A DNA stretch of 64,000 nt from Mesorhizobium sp. GTDB taxonomy: Bacteria; Pseudomonadota; Alphaproteobacteria; Rhizobiales; Rhizobiaceae. The DNA lies in NCBI GenBank assembly GCA_004017535.1, contig SAJS01000001.1:310001-374000 (forward strand). Direction: 5' to 3'. Shown here in pieces: positions 33,360 through 42,314 of this stretch. The translations under genes were made by a program, and so were the position numbers. The notes under the pieces are model-generated. The model was given only the letters and a program-made list of their open reading frames with translations. It had not been told where the DNA came from and did no database searches. The stretch's first letter is position 1; the number at the start of each line of letters is the position of its first letter.

Positions 33360-35024
33360 TCAGTCGACGCGCCCGAACCAGGCACCGTATCCGCCGAGGC
33401 GGACCGGCCCGCTGCCAGTCTGTCCCGAAAAGCCATGTCCGGGCAAGGGCTGCAGCGAGCCTTGGCCAAGATCGACCTCGGCGGGCTTGCTGCCGAGGTT
33501 GAAGGCGCAGACGATCCGCTCATTGCCCTCGCGGCGGGTGAAGGCGACGGTGTCGCCATCGCTTTCGATGAAGTTGATATCGCCCTTGCCCAGCGCCGGA
33601 TGCTGGCGCCGGAAAGCGAGGAAGCGACGGTAATGCTCGAGTAGCGAGCTTGCGTCGCCCTGCTGCACGTTGACGGCCTGCGACAGGTGCCTGCCCGGCA
33701 CCGGCAGCCAGGGCTTGGCGGTCGAGAACCCGCCATTCTCGGCGGCGGCATCCCACACCATCGGCGTCCGGCAGCCGTCGCGGCCCTTGAACTCAGGCCA
33801 GAAGCGGATGCCGTAGGGGTCCTGCAGGTCCTCGAATTTCAGCTCGGCCTCGCCGAGGCCGAGTTCCTCGCCCTGGTAGATGCAGACGGAGCCGCGCAGC
33901 GACATCAGAAGCGCCGAGATCACCTTCAGATAGGCCGTCGGATCCGCCTCGTTGGCGGCCCAGCGCGAGGCGACCCGCATCACGTCATGGTTGGAGAAGG
34001 CCCAGCACGACCAGCCATCGCTGGCGACCCGGCCGAAGGCTTCCAGCACCGCGCGCACATTCGCCGCGCTGATCTTCTCCGGCGCCAGGAAGTCGAAGGA
34101 ATAGCACATGTGCACGCGCTTGCCGTCGGCGGTGTAGGCGGCGACCACTTCCAGGCCGCGCTGGGAGTCGCCGACCTCGCCGACGGCGGCCTGTGCCGGA
34201 TATTCGTCCAGAAGCGCGCGGAAGCGCTCGAGGAAGCCGAGATTCTCCGGCCGGCTCTTGTCGTAGATATGGTCCTGGTAGTTGTAGGGATTGACCGCGG
34301 GTGCGGTCTGGTCGTTGCGCTGTTCCGGCGGCAGCGGCGGATTGTCCTCCAGCGCCTGGCTGTGGAAATAGAAATTGATCGTATCCAGCCGAAAACCGTC
34401 GACCCCGCGCTCAAGCCAGAAGCGGGTGATGTCGAGCAGCGCGTCCTGGACTTCTCCATTGTGGAAGTTGAGGTCGGGCTGCTCGGCCAGGAAATTATGC
34501 ATGTAATATTGCTGGCGGCTGGTGTCCCACTGCCAGGCCGAGCCACCGAAGATCGATAGCCAGTTGTTGGGCGGCGTGCCATCCGGCTTGGCGTCGGCCC
34601 ACACATACCAGTCAGCCTTTGGATTGCTGCGGCTGGAGCGGCTTTCCTTGAACCACGGGTGGATGTCGGCGGTGTGCGACAGCACCTCGTCGATCATCAC
34701 CTTGAGGCCCAGGCGGTGCGCCTCCGCCACCAGCGCGTCGAAATCGGCGAGCGTGCCGAACATCGGGTCGACGTCGCAATAATCCGAGACGTCATAGCCG
34801 AAATCCTTCATCGGCGATTTGAAGAAGGGCGAGATCCAGATGGCGTCGACGCCGAGCGAAGCGATGTAGGGCAGACGCTGAACGATGCCCTTCAGGTCGC
34901 CGATGCCGTCGTCGTTGGAGTCTTGGTAGGAGCGCGGATAGATCTGGTAGATCACCGCGCCCCGCCACCAGTCGCGGTCGATCGCAGGGTCTGGTCTCGA
35001 AGTCGCCTTCAAAGCCGATTGCAT
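33360..35024 (-). CDS. aglA: Alpha-glucosidase AglA, GH13 family (554 aa)
   Basis: Cytosolic hydrolase of sucrose, maltose, trehalose-like or other alpha-glucosides brought in by AglEFGK. GH13 conserved regions are visible: DAIWISPFFKSPMKDFGYDVSDY, KVMIDEVLSHTADIHPWF, DGFRLDTINFYFH with the nucleophile Asp, AAVGEVGDS with the acid/base Glu, and AFSNHDVMRVASR with the third Asp. There is no signal peptide. The ribosome site AAAGGAGG lies inside the last codons of aglG, with ATG 35024 five bases after that stop, so the genes are coupled. The identification as the agl glucosidase is supported by the operon order. Confidence 0.95.
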   Translation of the reverse strand: MQSALKATSRPDPAIDRDWWRGAVIYQIYPRSYQDSNDDGIGDLKGIVQRLPYIASLGVDAIWISPFFKSPMKDFGYDVSDYCDVDPMFGTLADFDALVAEAHRLGLKVMIDEVLSHTADIHPWFKESRSSRSNPKADWYVWADAKPDGTPPNNWLSIFGGSAWQWDTSRQQYYMHNFLAEQPDLNFHNGEVQDALLDITRFWLERGVDGFRLDTINFYFHSQALEDNPPLPPEQRNDQTAPAVNPYNYQDHIYDKSRPENLGFLERFRALLDEYPAQAAVGEVGDSQRGLEVVAAYTADGKRVHMCYSFDFLAPEKISAANVRAVLEAFGRVASDGWSCWAFSNHDVMRVASRWAANEADPTAYLKVISALLMSLRGSVCIYQGEELGLGEAELKFEDLQDPYGIRFWPEFKGRDGCRTPMVWDAAAENGGFSTAKPWLPVPGRHLSQAVNVQQGDASSLLEHYRRFLAFRRQHPALGKGDINFIESDGDTVAFTRREGNERIVCAFNLGSKPAEVDLGQGSLQPLPGHGFSGQTGSGPVRLGGYGAWFGRVD

Positions 35025-35028
35025 ATCT

Positions 35029-36183
35029 TCAACCTCCTTTCACCGAGCCGGCAAGCAGCCCGCGGACGAAATAGCGCTGCAGCGAGAAGAACACGATCAG
35101 CGGCACGATGATGGTGATGAATGCCGAAGTCGTGAGGATCTCCCAATTGCCGCCGCGTGAGCCGAGCAGCGCGTTGAGCTTGGCCGTCAGCACGATCTGA
35201 TCGGGCGCCGTGCCGAGGAAAACCATCGCCACCAGCAGATCGTTCCATACCCACAGGAACTGGAAGATGGCGAAGGAGGCAAGCACCGGGAACGACAGCG
35301 GCAGCACGATCTTGACGAAGATCTCGAAATCGCTGGCGCCGTCGATGCGCGCCGATTCCATGATCTCGCGCGGCAGGCCGGCGATATAGCTCCTCAGCAG
35401 ATAGATGGCGAAAGGCAGGCCGAAGCCGGTATGCGCCAGCCAGATGCCGAGATAGGTCTTGGACGGCACGCCGAAGAAGGTGCCGACGCCGTTGTACAGC
35501 TTGAGCAGCGGGATGAGCGACATCTGCAGCGGCACGACCAGCAGGCCGATGATGACGGCGATCAGCAGCGCCCGGCCGGGAAAGCGCATCCAGGCAAGCG
35601 CATAAGCCGCGAAGGCCGCGATCAGGATGGGGATGATCGTTGCCGGAATGGTCACCGTCAGCGAGTTCATGAACGAGCGGCCGATGCCTTCGGAAAACAG
35701 CACGGCATCGTAGTTCGCGGTGGTGAATTTCGGCGGCGCCGAGGAGGCGTAATAGACGCGCTGACCGCGGTCGCCTTCAAATGCCTTCGGCGAGGCGAGC
35801 ACGAAATTGCCATCCGCGTTCACCTGCAAGGTGACGCCGTCGCCGAGATCGGCCGCCGTGCCGGCCTTGTATTGCGTCGGCGCCGCCGCCTTGACGCCAA
35901 AGGCGCTGATGGCGCGCTTGGCGCCGTCGCCGAAGACGTTGCCCTCGATGACATATTTGCCGTCCTTCTGCGTCTGCGCCGCGGCGGCCGGCAGCCGCCC
36001 GGCTTCGGTCTGGCTGGAGCTGGCGAAGGAATTCCACCAGCCCGATGCGATGATCTGGTCCTTGTCGCGCAGCGACGATACGAGAATGCCGAGCGTGGGG
36101 ATGGTCCAGATGACGACGAAGACCAGCACCGCGATATGAACGCCGAAGCGGCTGACGAAGGACTTTCCGGTGGACGCGGCCAT
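35029..36183 (-). CDS. aglG: Alpha-glucoside ABC permease AglG (384 aa)
   Basis: Inner-membrane permease of the MalG class. An N-terminal membrane segment (VHIAVLVFVVIWTIPTLGILVSSL) is followed by a long periplasmic insert of about 120 residues, then five further membrane segments. The EAA loop is in LPREIMESARIDGASDFEIFVKIVLPLSFP. The stop TGA ends in the ribosome site region of aglA. The start overlaps the aglF stop nearly directly (TGAGATG) with GGGAGG upstream. The large periplasmic insert is a hallmark of AglG-type permeases. Confidence 0.93.
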   Translation of the reverse strand: MAASTGKSFVSRFGVHIAVLVFVVIWTIPTLGILVSSLRDKDQIIASGWWNSFASSSQTEAGRLPAAAAQTQKDGKYVIEGNVFGDGAKRAISAFGVKAAAPTQYKAGTAADLGDGVTLQVNADGNFVLASPKAFEGDRGQRVYYASSAPPKFTTANYDAVLFSEGIGRSFMNSLTVTIPATIIPILIAAFAAYALAWMRFPGRALLIAVIIGLLVVPLQMSLIPLLKLYNGVGTFFGVPSKTYLGIWLAHTGFGLPFAIYLLRSYIAGLPREIMESARIDGASDFEIFVKIVLPLSFPVLASFAIFQFLWVWNDLLVAMVFLGTAPDQIVLTAKLNALLGSRGGNWEILTTSAFITIIVPLIVFFSLQRYFVRGLLAGSVKGG

Positions 36184-36184
36184 C

Positions 36185-37198
36185 TCAATGCCCTCCCGTC
36201 TCTTTGTTGGCCTGGCGGATGTTCCAGACCATGATCGGGATGACCGCGATCATGATGATGATGGCGATGGTCGCGCCGCGGCCGAAATCGCCGCCGCCAC
36301 GGAACATCCAGTCGAACATCAGATTGGCCAGCACCTGGCTGTTCCATTGGCCGTTCGTCATGGTCAGCACGATGTCGAACACTTTCAGCACCAGGATGGT
36401 GATGGTGGTCCACACCACCGCGATCGTGCCCCAGATCTGCGGCACCATGATTTTCCAGAAGATCTGGAACGGGTTGGCGCCGTCGATCACGGCGGCCTCG
36501 AGCGTCTCTTCAGGAATGCCGCGCAGCGCCGACGACAGGATGACCATCGCAAAACCTGTCTGGATCCAGATCAGGATCACCATGAGGAAGAAATTGTTCC
36601 AGAACGGCAGCGATATCCACACCTGAGGCTGGCCGCCGAAATACTGGATGATGGCATTGAGCAGGCCGATCTGCACCTGGCCCTCGCCGCGATACTCGTA
36701 GATGAACTTCCAGATCACGCTGGCGCCGACGAAGGAGATGGCCAGCGGCAGGAAGATCAGGCTCTTGGCGATCGTGCCCCACCAGATCTTGTCGGTGAGC
36801 ACGGCGATGATCAGCCCCAGGAAGGTGCAGGCCGCGGGTACCACCGCCAGCCACAGGATGTTGTTGAGGATCGAGTTGCGGAAATCGTGATCGCCGAACG
36901 CCCATTCGTAATTGGCGAGGCCGACGAAATTCGCGCCGCCGCGATCGAGGAAGGAGAGCCGCAGCGTCTCGATGACCGGATAGATCAGATAGATGGTGAG
37001 GATGATCATCGCCGGGCCGACGAACAGCCAGGGCCGCACAAGGCCCTGACGGCGCAGATTGTCAACGGCTGCCGTGCCCGAGACGCCGCGCGACGGGAAA
37101 ACGAGATCGAGCAGTTTGTTGGCGCCCCAGAAATAGGCGACACAGCCGCCGACGCCGATGATGATGACGAATATGGCCGAGAAAATCTGAGCCGCCAT
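36185..37198 (-). CDS. aglF: Alpha-glucoside ABC permease AglF (337 aa)
   Basis: MalF-class inner-membrane permease. Hydrophobic segments start with FSAIFVIIIGVGGCVAYFWGANKLLDLVF; the EAA motif is in IPEETLEAAVIDGANPFQIFWKIMVP. The N-terminal extra segment and the RPWLFVGPAMIILTIYLIYPVIETL helix match this family. GGGAGAGGG precedes the ATG. It is separated from aglE by a 192-bp gap with a terminator-like hairpin, so it and the downstream genes probably receive less transcript than aglE. Confidence 0.93.
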   Translation of the reverse strand: MAAQIFSAIFVIIIGVGGCVAYFWGANKLLDLVFPSRGVSGTAAVDNLRRQGLVRPWLFVGPAMIILTIYLIYPVIETLRLSFLDRGGANFVGLANYEWAFGDHDFRNSILNNILWLAVVPAACTFLGLIIAVLTDKIWWGTIAKSLIFLPLAISFVGASVIWKFIYEYRGEGQVQIGLLNAIIQYFGGQPQVWISLPFWNNFFLMVILIWIQTGFAMVILSSALRGIPEETLEAAVIDGANPFQIFWKIMVPQIWGTIAVVWTTITILVLKVFDIVLTMTNGQWNSQVLANLMFDWMFRGGGDFGRGATIAIIIMIAVIPIMVWNIRQANKETGGH

Positions 37199-37355
37199 GG
37201 GTCCCTCTCCCTGCGCATGACCGGCCAGCTGGGGCTGGCGGTCGGATGCACCGACTTTCGGTTATTCGGAACGATCGAAACGCGAAGGCTTCCGGCGTGG
37301 ACCGCCGGTCGGACCCGGGCCGCAGCCCGGATCCTGGTGGAGGATGAGGAAAAAT

Positions 37356-37380
37356 ATCAGGCCGCGCGCGGCGGCCTGAT
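37356..37380 (-). terminator. Hairpin attenuator between aglE and aglF
   Basis: ATCAGGCCGC-loop-GCGGCCTGAT, a perfect 10-bp stem starting 11 bp past the aglE stop. On the minus strand it is followed by ATTTTTCC. A partial terminator here would make the binding protein the most abundant subunit. Confidence 0.7.
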
Positions 37381-37390
37381 TGCCGGATCG

Positions 37391-38746
37391 CTACTTGATT
37401 GCATCCCAGCTTTTCTGGATGTCGGCGGCGACGTCCTGCGCGGACTTGCCGCCGACCAGGTCGATCATGCCGGTCCAGAACGAGCCCGCGCCGACCTTGC
37501 CGGGCATCAGGTCCGAGCCGTCGAACCGCACCGTCGTTGCTCCAACGAGGATCTCGCCCTGCTTCTTCAGCGCGTCGCTGCCATAGGCGTCCTTGTTGGC
37601 GGCCTTGAACGGGGTGACGAAGCTCTTCTGCGCCATCCACAATTCATGCGCGAGCGGCATCTGCAGGAACTTGATGAACTCGCGCGAAGCCTTGGAGTCC
37701 TTGGTGATCATCACCAGCGTTCCGGCCACTTCCAGCGGCGTGCCAAGCTCCGGCTTAGAGGCGTAGGGCGGATAGGGGAAGAAGTCCGCATCCTGGCCGA
37801 GCTTCACGTTCTCCGGGAAGAAGGAAGGAATGAACGACGCCTGATGATGCATGTAGCATTTGGGCGGGACGGTGAAGAGGCCCTTCGGACTGTCGCGGAA
37901 GTCCGTCGCCGCGACCGCCTTGGCGCCGCCGTCCACCATCTTGTCGTCGGTGGCGATCTTGCCGAAGATGTCGATGGCGTTGACCACGGCCGGGTCGGTG
38001 AACGGGATCTCGTTCTTCGTCCACTTGTCGTAGACTTCCGGCGGCTGCGTGCGCAGCATGATGTCCTCGACCCAGTCGGTCGCCGGCCAGCCGGTGGCGC
38101 CGCCCGAACCCAGCCCGATGCACCATGGCTTGCCGCCATCGGCGACGATCTTCTTCTCGAGATCGGCCAGTTCTTCCTGGGTCTTCGGCACTTTGTAGCC
38201 GGCCTCCTCGAAATTATCCGGCGAGTACCAGACCAGACCCTTCACGTCGATCTTGTAGGGGAAGGCGTAGAAGCCGGGCTTGCCGTCCTTGCCCGTATAG
38301 GTGCCGAGCTTGGCCCAGGAGTCGCCGGCGGCATAGTTTTCCTTGATCCAGGCGGCGACGTCGTCGCCCAGCGGGGTCAGCACGCCCTTGGAAGCAAGAT
38401 CCTGGATCAGGCCGGGCTGCGGCAGCACGGCGATGTTGGGCGGGCTGCCGGCCTGGGTGTCGATGACGATCTGCTGCTCATAATTCTCGGAGGAGGAATA
38501 TTTCACCTCGGCGCCGGTCGCTTCCTGGAAATAGTCGAGGACCGAACGCACAAGCGTCTCGTCCTCGCCGCGCCACGGCCCGAAGATCGTCAGCGTCTCG
38601 CCCTTGAGGTCGACCTTCTTGAGGTCGTCGTAGTTCGCCCAATGAAATTTCGAATCCTCGCCCGGCTTGAACTTCAGTTCGGCATGGGCCGGCAGGCCAA
38701 GGGTGAGCGCAGCGAACGCGGCACCCAAGAGAAGCATTTTCTTCAT
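37391..38746 (-). CDS. aglE: Alpha-glucoside-binding protein AglE (451 aa)
   Basis: Periplasmic solute-binding protein that captures alpha-glucosides and delivers them to AglFG. The signal peptide MKKMLLLGAAFAALTLGLPAHA covers residues 1-22. LTIFGPWRGEDETLVRSVLDYFQEATGAEV and PGFYAFPYKIDVKGLVWYSPDNFEEAGYKVPKT are family 1 binding-protein segments. ATG 38746 has GGGAGGACTGC upstream; a frame extending 51 codons further has no signal peptide. It is the first gene of the operon, with operator-like palindromes upstream. Confidence 0.93.
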   Translation of the reverse strand: MKKMLLLGAAFAALTLGLPAHAELKFKPGEDSKFHWANYDDLKKVDLKGETLTIFGPWRGEDETLVRSVLDYFQEATGAEVKYSSSENYEQQIVIDTQAGSPPNIAVLPQPGLIQDLASKGVLTPLGDDVAAWIKENYAAGDSWAKLGTYTGKDGKPGFYAFPYKIDVKGLVWYSPDNFEEAGYKVPKTQEELADLEKKIVADGGKPWCIGLGSGGATGWPATDWVEDIMLRTQPPEVYDKWTKNEIPFTDPAVVNAIDIFGKIATDDKMVDGGAKAVAATDFRDSPKGLFTVPPKCYMHHQASFIPSFFPENVKLGQDADFFPYPPYASKPELGTPLEVAGTLVMITKDSKASREFIKFLQMPLAHELWMAQKSFVTPFKAANKDAYGSDALKKQGEILVGATTVRFDGSDLMPGKVGAGSFWTGMIDLVGGKSAQDVAADIQKSWDAIK

Positions 38747-38856
38747 CGCAGTCCTCCCAGTGTTGAGACAGTTCGGACGAAACCTCCATTTCGTCCGCCG
38801 ACGCCCGCGGAACTGTGACTCAGCGAGAAGGCAACCGCAACCTTTCGAAGAGCGTT

Positions 38857-38870
38857 CCAAAGCGCTTTGG
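38857..38870. promoter_or_regulatory. LacI-type operator upstream of aglE
   Basis: CCAAAGCGCTTTGG, a 14-bp perfect palindrome with the central CG of LacI-family sites, about 110 bp upstream of the aglE start. Probable AglR binding site. Confidence 0.75.
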
Positions 38871-39077
38871 CTGACTTGATCTCGCCATTGAATCGTCATG
38901 AAGTCAAGGGGCTCATGCTGCTAATCGATTTAAAAAGGGCCGAATGCTTAAGAAAGTGCAGTGCAGCAAGCTTTTTTGGCGCTGCAGCAGCAATTTTGGC
39001 TTCAAACACGGTCGATGCGCCTCTAAGGTCATCTCGTCTGGCAATTGCGCCAGCCATCATCGGATCGAACAAAATTG

Positions 39078-39087
39078 AAAGCGCTTT
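39078..39087. promoter_or_regulatory. Second LacI-type operator, 18 bp upstream of aglR
   Basis: AAAGCGCTTT repeats the core of the site at 38857-38870. The position just before the aglR ribosome site suggests autoregulation, and the 220-bp separation would allow looping. Confidence 0.65.
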
Positions 39088-39104
39088 GAGGCTGGAGGCC
39101 TCCG

Positions 39105-40127
39105 ATGAACCTCAAGCAACTGTCGCACATGCTGTCGCTTTCGCAGACCACGGTCAGTCGGGCATTGAACGGCTACCCCGAGGTCAGCGAGGAAACCCGG
39201 CGCCGGGTGATGGACGCCGCCAAGCGCCATGGTTATCGGCCGAACCCCAGTGCGCGCCGGCTCGCCACCGGGAAGTCGGGCATGATCGGCTATGTGCTGC
39301 CGACGGGCGCCGCCGTCGATATCGATCCGCATTTCGTCGAATTCCTCTCCGGCCTCGGCGACTATGCCCGGTCGCACGAGCTCGACCTAGTGCTGTCGCC
39401 CGCCGATGCGGACGATGAGGAGACCACCTACCGCCGCATCGTCGCCAACCGGCAGGTCGACGCCGTCTACATCTCCTCGCCGCGTCCGGCTGACCGGCGG
39501 CTGGCCCTGGTCAATACGCTGGGCATACCTTTCATCGCCCATGGCCGCAGCGAAGGTTTGGATTTCGATTATCCCTATCTCGACATCGACAATGAGGGCG
39601 CCTTCCACGAGGCGGCGCGGCTGCTGCTTCAACTCGGCCACAAGCGCCTGGCGCTGATCAACGGCAATGAGCGCGAGACCTTCGCCATCCACCGCGAGCG
39701 CGGCGTGCGCCGGGCGCTTGCCGCGAGCGGGATGACACTCGGCGAGCGCCACATCCGCTCGGTGACCATGACGGAGGAAAACGGCTATCGCGCCGCCCGC
39801 CGCCTGCTTGAGGACGGTGAGCCGCCGACGGCGATCGTCTGCTCCAGCCTGATCATGGCGCTGGGCGTCGTGCGCGCCGTGCGCGATCTTGGCCTGACCA
39901 TCCCCGGCGACCTGTCGCTAATCGCCCATGACGACGTCTTCCCCTGGCTGCGGCCGGAAAATTTCCCGGTGCCGCTGTCGACGACGCGCTCCTCGATCCG
40001 CCTCGCCGGCGCCCGCGTCGCCGAGCGCCTGGCCGCGCGGATTTCCGGGCTGGAGGAGGGAGCGCGCGGCGAGGTCTGGCCGGTCGATCTGGTGGTGAGG
40101 GGATCGGTGGCGGGTGCGCCGGTGTAA
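39105..40127 (+). CDS. aglR: LacI-family regulator AglR (340 aa)
   Basis: DNA-binding repressor that should control aglEFGAK. The LacI helix-turn-helix is at residues 1-55 (MNLKQLSHMLSLSQTTVSRALNGYPEVSEETRRRV with hinge YRPNPSARRLATG), followed by the periplasmic-binding-protein-like ligand domain (GMIGYVLPTG, DAVYISSPRPADRR, SLIAHDDVFPWLRPE). Divergent from aglE, as in Sinorhizobium meliloti. GGAGG lies within a 10-bp palindrome GGAGGCCTCC just before the ATG. A 20-bp piece of its 3' end recurs at 40781-40800. Confidence 0.93.
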   Translation: MNLKQLSHMLSLSQTTVSRALNGYPEVSEETRRRVMDAAKRHGYRPNPSARRLATGKSGMIGYVLPTGAAVDIDPHFVEFLSGLGDYARSHELDLVLSPADADDEETTYRRIVANRQVDAVYISSPRPADRRLALVNTLGIPFIAHGRSEGLDFDYPYLDIDNEGAFHEAARLLLQLGHKRLALINGNERETFAIHRERGVRRALAASGMTLGERHIRSVTMTEENGYRAARRLLEDGEPPTAIVCSSLIMALGVVRAVRDLGLTIPGDLSLIAHDDVFPWLRPENFPVPLSTTRSSIRLAGARVAERLAARISGLEEGARGEVWPVDLVVRGSVAGAPV

Positions 40128-40177
40128 ATCGAGGCCCGGCTGCTGAGAAGCGATTGAAGTCGACCTCAAGAGATGTT

Positions 40178-40717
40178 TCAGGGTGGGCCAAATTCTCTGT
40201 CCAGCAGCCCCATGATGATGTCATCCTGCCAGCTTCCACTGACCAATGCGGCTTCGCGCTCGCGCCCCTCTTCCACAAATCCACATTTGCGATAGCAGGC
40301 GATCGCGCGGGAGTTGCTCGACAACACGCGCAGGGACACACGGTGCAGACCCCGACCGAACGCGTAACCGAGGACGAGCCTGATCGCCTCGGCACCATAT
40401 CCCCTGCCGAGATATGCCGGATCGTCGATCCCGATGGCCAAGGCTGCTCTCTTATCGTGCCAGTCTATGCCGTGAAGGCGCACATGGCCGACAAAACAGC
40501 CTGCGTCGATCACCCATGCATGATCCTGTTGCTCGATGAAGCGAATGGCTGCCTCGGCATCGACTCGGTTAAAGCTTGCATTTGGGTCGAATGTCCCACC
40601 GTAGGCTTCAACGATTTCTCGATGCCGTCCAAGTGCAAGCCGCGTTTCCACGTCCACGGGCGTCGGCCTCCGAAGGATGACGCGAGCGGCCCGGAGTTCG
40701 GGAAGATCGGCTTTCAT
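40178..40717 (-). CDS. GNAT N-acetyltransferase, RimJ/RimL type (179 aa)
   Basis: Acetyl-CoA-dependent N-acyltransferase; the substrate may be a protein N-terminus, an amino acid or a small amine. The fold is shown by ARVILRRPTPVDVE at the start, HVRLHGIDWHDKRAALAIGI in the core, YLGRGYGAEAIRLVLGYAF (acetyl-CoA loop, GRGYG) and VLSSNSRAIACYRKCGFVEEGRERE near the end. ATG 40717 is preceded by a weak ribosome site; a TTG two codons upstream is possible. The gene is opposite to aglR and lies between two copies of an aglR 3'-end sequence, suggesting a rearrangement here. Confidence 0.88.
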   Translation of the reverse strand: MKADLPELRAARVILRRPTPVDVETRLALGRHREIVEAYGGTFDPNASFNRVDAEAAIRFIEQQDHAWVIDAGCFVGHVRLHGIDWHDKRAALAIGIDDPAYLGRGYGAEAIRLVLGYAFGRGLHRVSLRVLSSNSRAIACYRKCGFVEEGREREAALVSGSWQDDIIMGLLDREFGPP

Positions 40718-40780
40718 TTGCAAGAACTAGGATGTTCGCGCCAATTTGTCGAATGACCCAAGCCCGGCGTGCCGGGGAGG

Positions 40781-40837
40781 GCGAGGTCTGGCCGGTCGAT
40801 CAGGTGGCGGAGGGTCGATCGCAGGAGCGCCGGGGTC
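40781..40837 (+). pseudogene. Remnant resembling the 3' end of aglR
   Basis: The 20 bases at 40781-40800 are identical to aglR bases 40069-40088, which encode GEVWPVD; identity then falls off over the next 35-40 bases. No start or domain is present. It forms a direct repeat around the GNAT gene. Confidence 0.5.
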
Positions 40838-40959
40838 CGGTCAGATACGGCAGGTTCGCCGACGTCGTGGGACAATGATCCGCCTTCGCCTGCTCCTGAT
40901 CTTGGACGGCGACAACCGGTAAGCCAGGACTGTCAACCGGTCCTCCAGGGTACGCCATT

Positions 40960-42306
40960 TTGCCCACATTCCCGTTCACCGAAGCGGATCCAATCCAGCA
41001 TCCCGGTCCTCCGCCGAAGACTTCGGAGGTGGTGATTGTCGGTGGCGGCGTTATCGGCGTAACGACGGCGCTGTTCCTCGCGGCCCGCAACATCCCGGTG
41101 ACGCTGCTGGAGAAAGGCCGCGTCGCGGCGGAACAGTCGTCGCGAAATTGGGGCTGGATCAGAAAGCAGGGACGCGACGCGGATGAACTGCCGATCGTCA
41201 TCGAGGCCATCCGCCTGTGGCGGCAACTGGCCGAGGAAAGCGGCGAGGACATCGGGCTCACCCGGACAGGCGTGACCTATCTGGCCAACACCGACAAGGA
41301 CATGGCCGGCTTCGAAGCGTTCATCAAGATCGCCGCGGCCCATGACCTCGACACGCGTCTCCTGGATGCGGACGAAACCGCAAAGCTCATCACCGGCATG
41401 TCGCGCAGGTTCAAAGGTGCTATGACGACGCCCTCCGATATGCGCGCGGAACCCTGGCTGGCGGTGCCTGCGCTGGCCAGGCTTGCCGTGCGAAAAGGGG
41501 CCAGGATCGTTGAGAATTGCGCGGCGCGAACCCTCGACGTCGCGGCCGGCAGGATCAAGGGCGTGTGGACCGAGGCGGGATATATCGACGCCTCCACCGT
41601 GCTGGTCGCGGGCGGCGCATGGTCCTCCCTGTTCCTGGCGCGGCACGGCGTGTCCATCCCCCAGCTCAGCGTCCGCGTCACTGTAGCCGCGACCGAGCCC
41701 TTGCCTGAGATCTATGCGGGCGCGGCCGCCGACGATCACATCGCTTTCAGGCGCAGGCAGGACGGCGGATACACGCTCGCCGGGGGCGGCAGCCATTTGC
41801 TCTACCTTGGCCCCGACGCGTTCCGGCACGCCACCAAATATATCCCCGCCCTCAGGAACGATCCGTTCGGGGCGCGCTATTTCCCGTTCGCGCCGTCAGG
41901 CTACCCGGACAGCTGGTCGACGCCGCGCGATTGGGCACCGGATGAAGAGAGTCCCTTCGAGAGAATGCGGGTGCTCAACCCGGCCCCCGAACCGGCCCGG
42001 CTGCGCGCGATAGAGCGCAATTTCAAACAACTTTTTCCCCGGTTCGAGAAAGCGCGCTTGAAGGTCGGCTGGGGCGGCATGATCGACGCCATGCCCGACG
42101 TCGTCCCTGTCGTGGATCGGGTCCAGGCGATCGGCGGTCTTTTCGTCGCGACCGGAATGAGCGGCCACGGCTTCGGCATCGGGCCTGGAATGGGCCGCGT
42201 CGTCTGCGACCTGATCCAGGGAAATGACACCGGGCACGATCTCAGCCGCTTCCGGCTGCCGCGCTTCTATGATGGCAGCCCGGTACGGTTGGGTCCGGCG
42301 CTTTGA
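40960..42306 (+). CDS. FAD-dependent amine/D-amino acid oxidase (DAO family), 448 aa
   Basis: Flavoprotein oxidoreductase of the glycine/D-amino-acid oxidase family, acting on a C-N bond. The FAD dinucleotide motif VVIVGGGVIGVTTALFLA is at about residues 24-41 and the C-terminal flavin-contacting block LFVATGMSGHGFGIGPGMG near 395. SSRNWGWIRKQGRD follows the usual strand-helix. The likely initiator is TTG at 40960 with only a weak AGGG upstream; no in-frame ATG occurs early enough to keep the FAD motif. Substrate unknown; sarcosine, dimethylglycine and D-amino acids are all possible. A repeat hairpin follows at 42315. Confidence 0.88.
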   Translation: MPTFPFTEADPIQHPGPPPKTSEVVIVGGGVIGVTTALFLAARNIPVTLLEKGRVAAEQSSRNWGWIRKQGRDADELPIVIEAIRLWRQLAEESGEDIGLTRTGVTYLANTDKDMAGFEAFIKIAAAHDLDTRLLDADETAKLITGMSRRFKGAMTTPSDMRAEPWLAVPALARLAVRKGARIVENCAARTLDVAAGRIKGVWTEAGYIDASTVLVAGGAWSSLFLARHGVSIPQLSVRVTVAATEPLPEIYAGAAADDHIAFRRRQDGGYTLAGGGSHLLYLGPDAFRHATKYIPALRNDPFGARYFPFAPSGYPDSWSTPRDWAPDEESPFERMRVLNPAPEPARLRAIERNFKQLFPRFEKARLKVGWGGMIDAMPDVVPVVDRVQAIGGLFVATGMSGHGFGIGPGMGRVVCDLIQGNDTGHDLSRFRLPRFYDGSPVRLGPAL

Positions 42307-42314
42307 AGCTGCTG

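Larger units (their letters stand above)
38747..39104. other. Divergent aglE-aglR control region (358 bp)
   Basis: Contains the two AAAGCGCTTT operators described separately and must hold both divergent promoters. No gene is supported. The middle (about 38880-39060) is AT-rich compared with the surrounding coding DNA. Confidence 0.7.
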
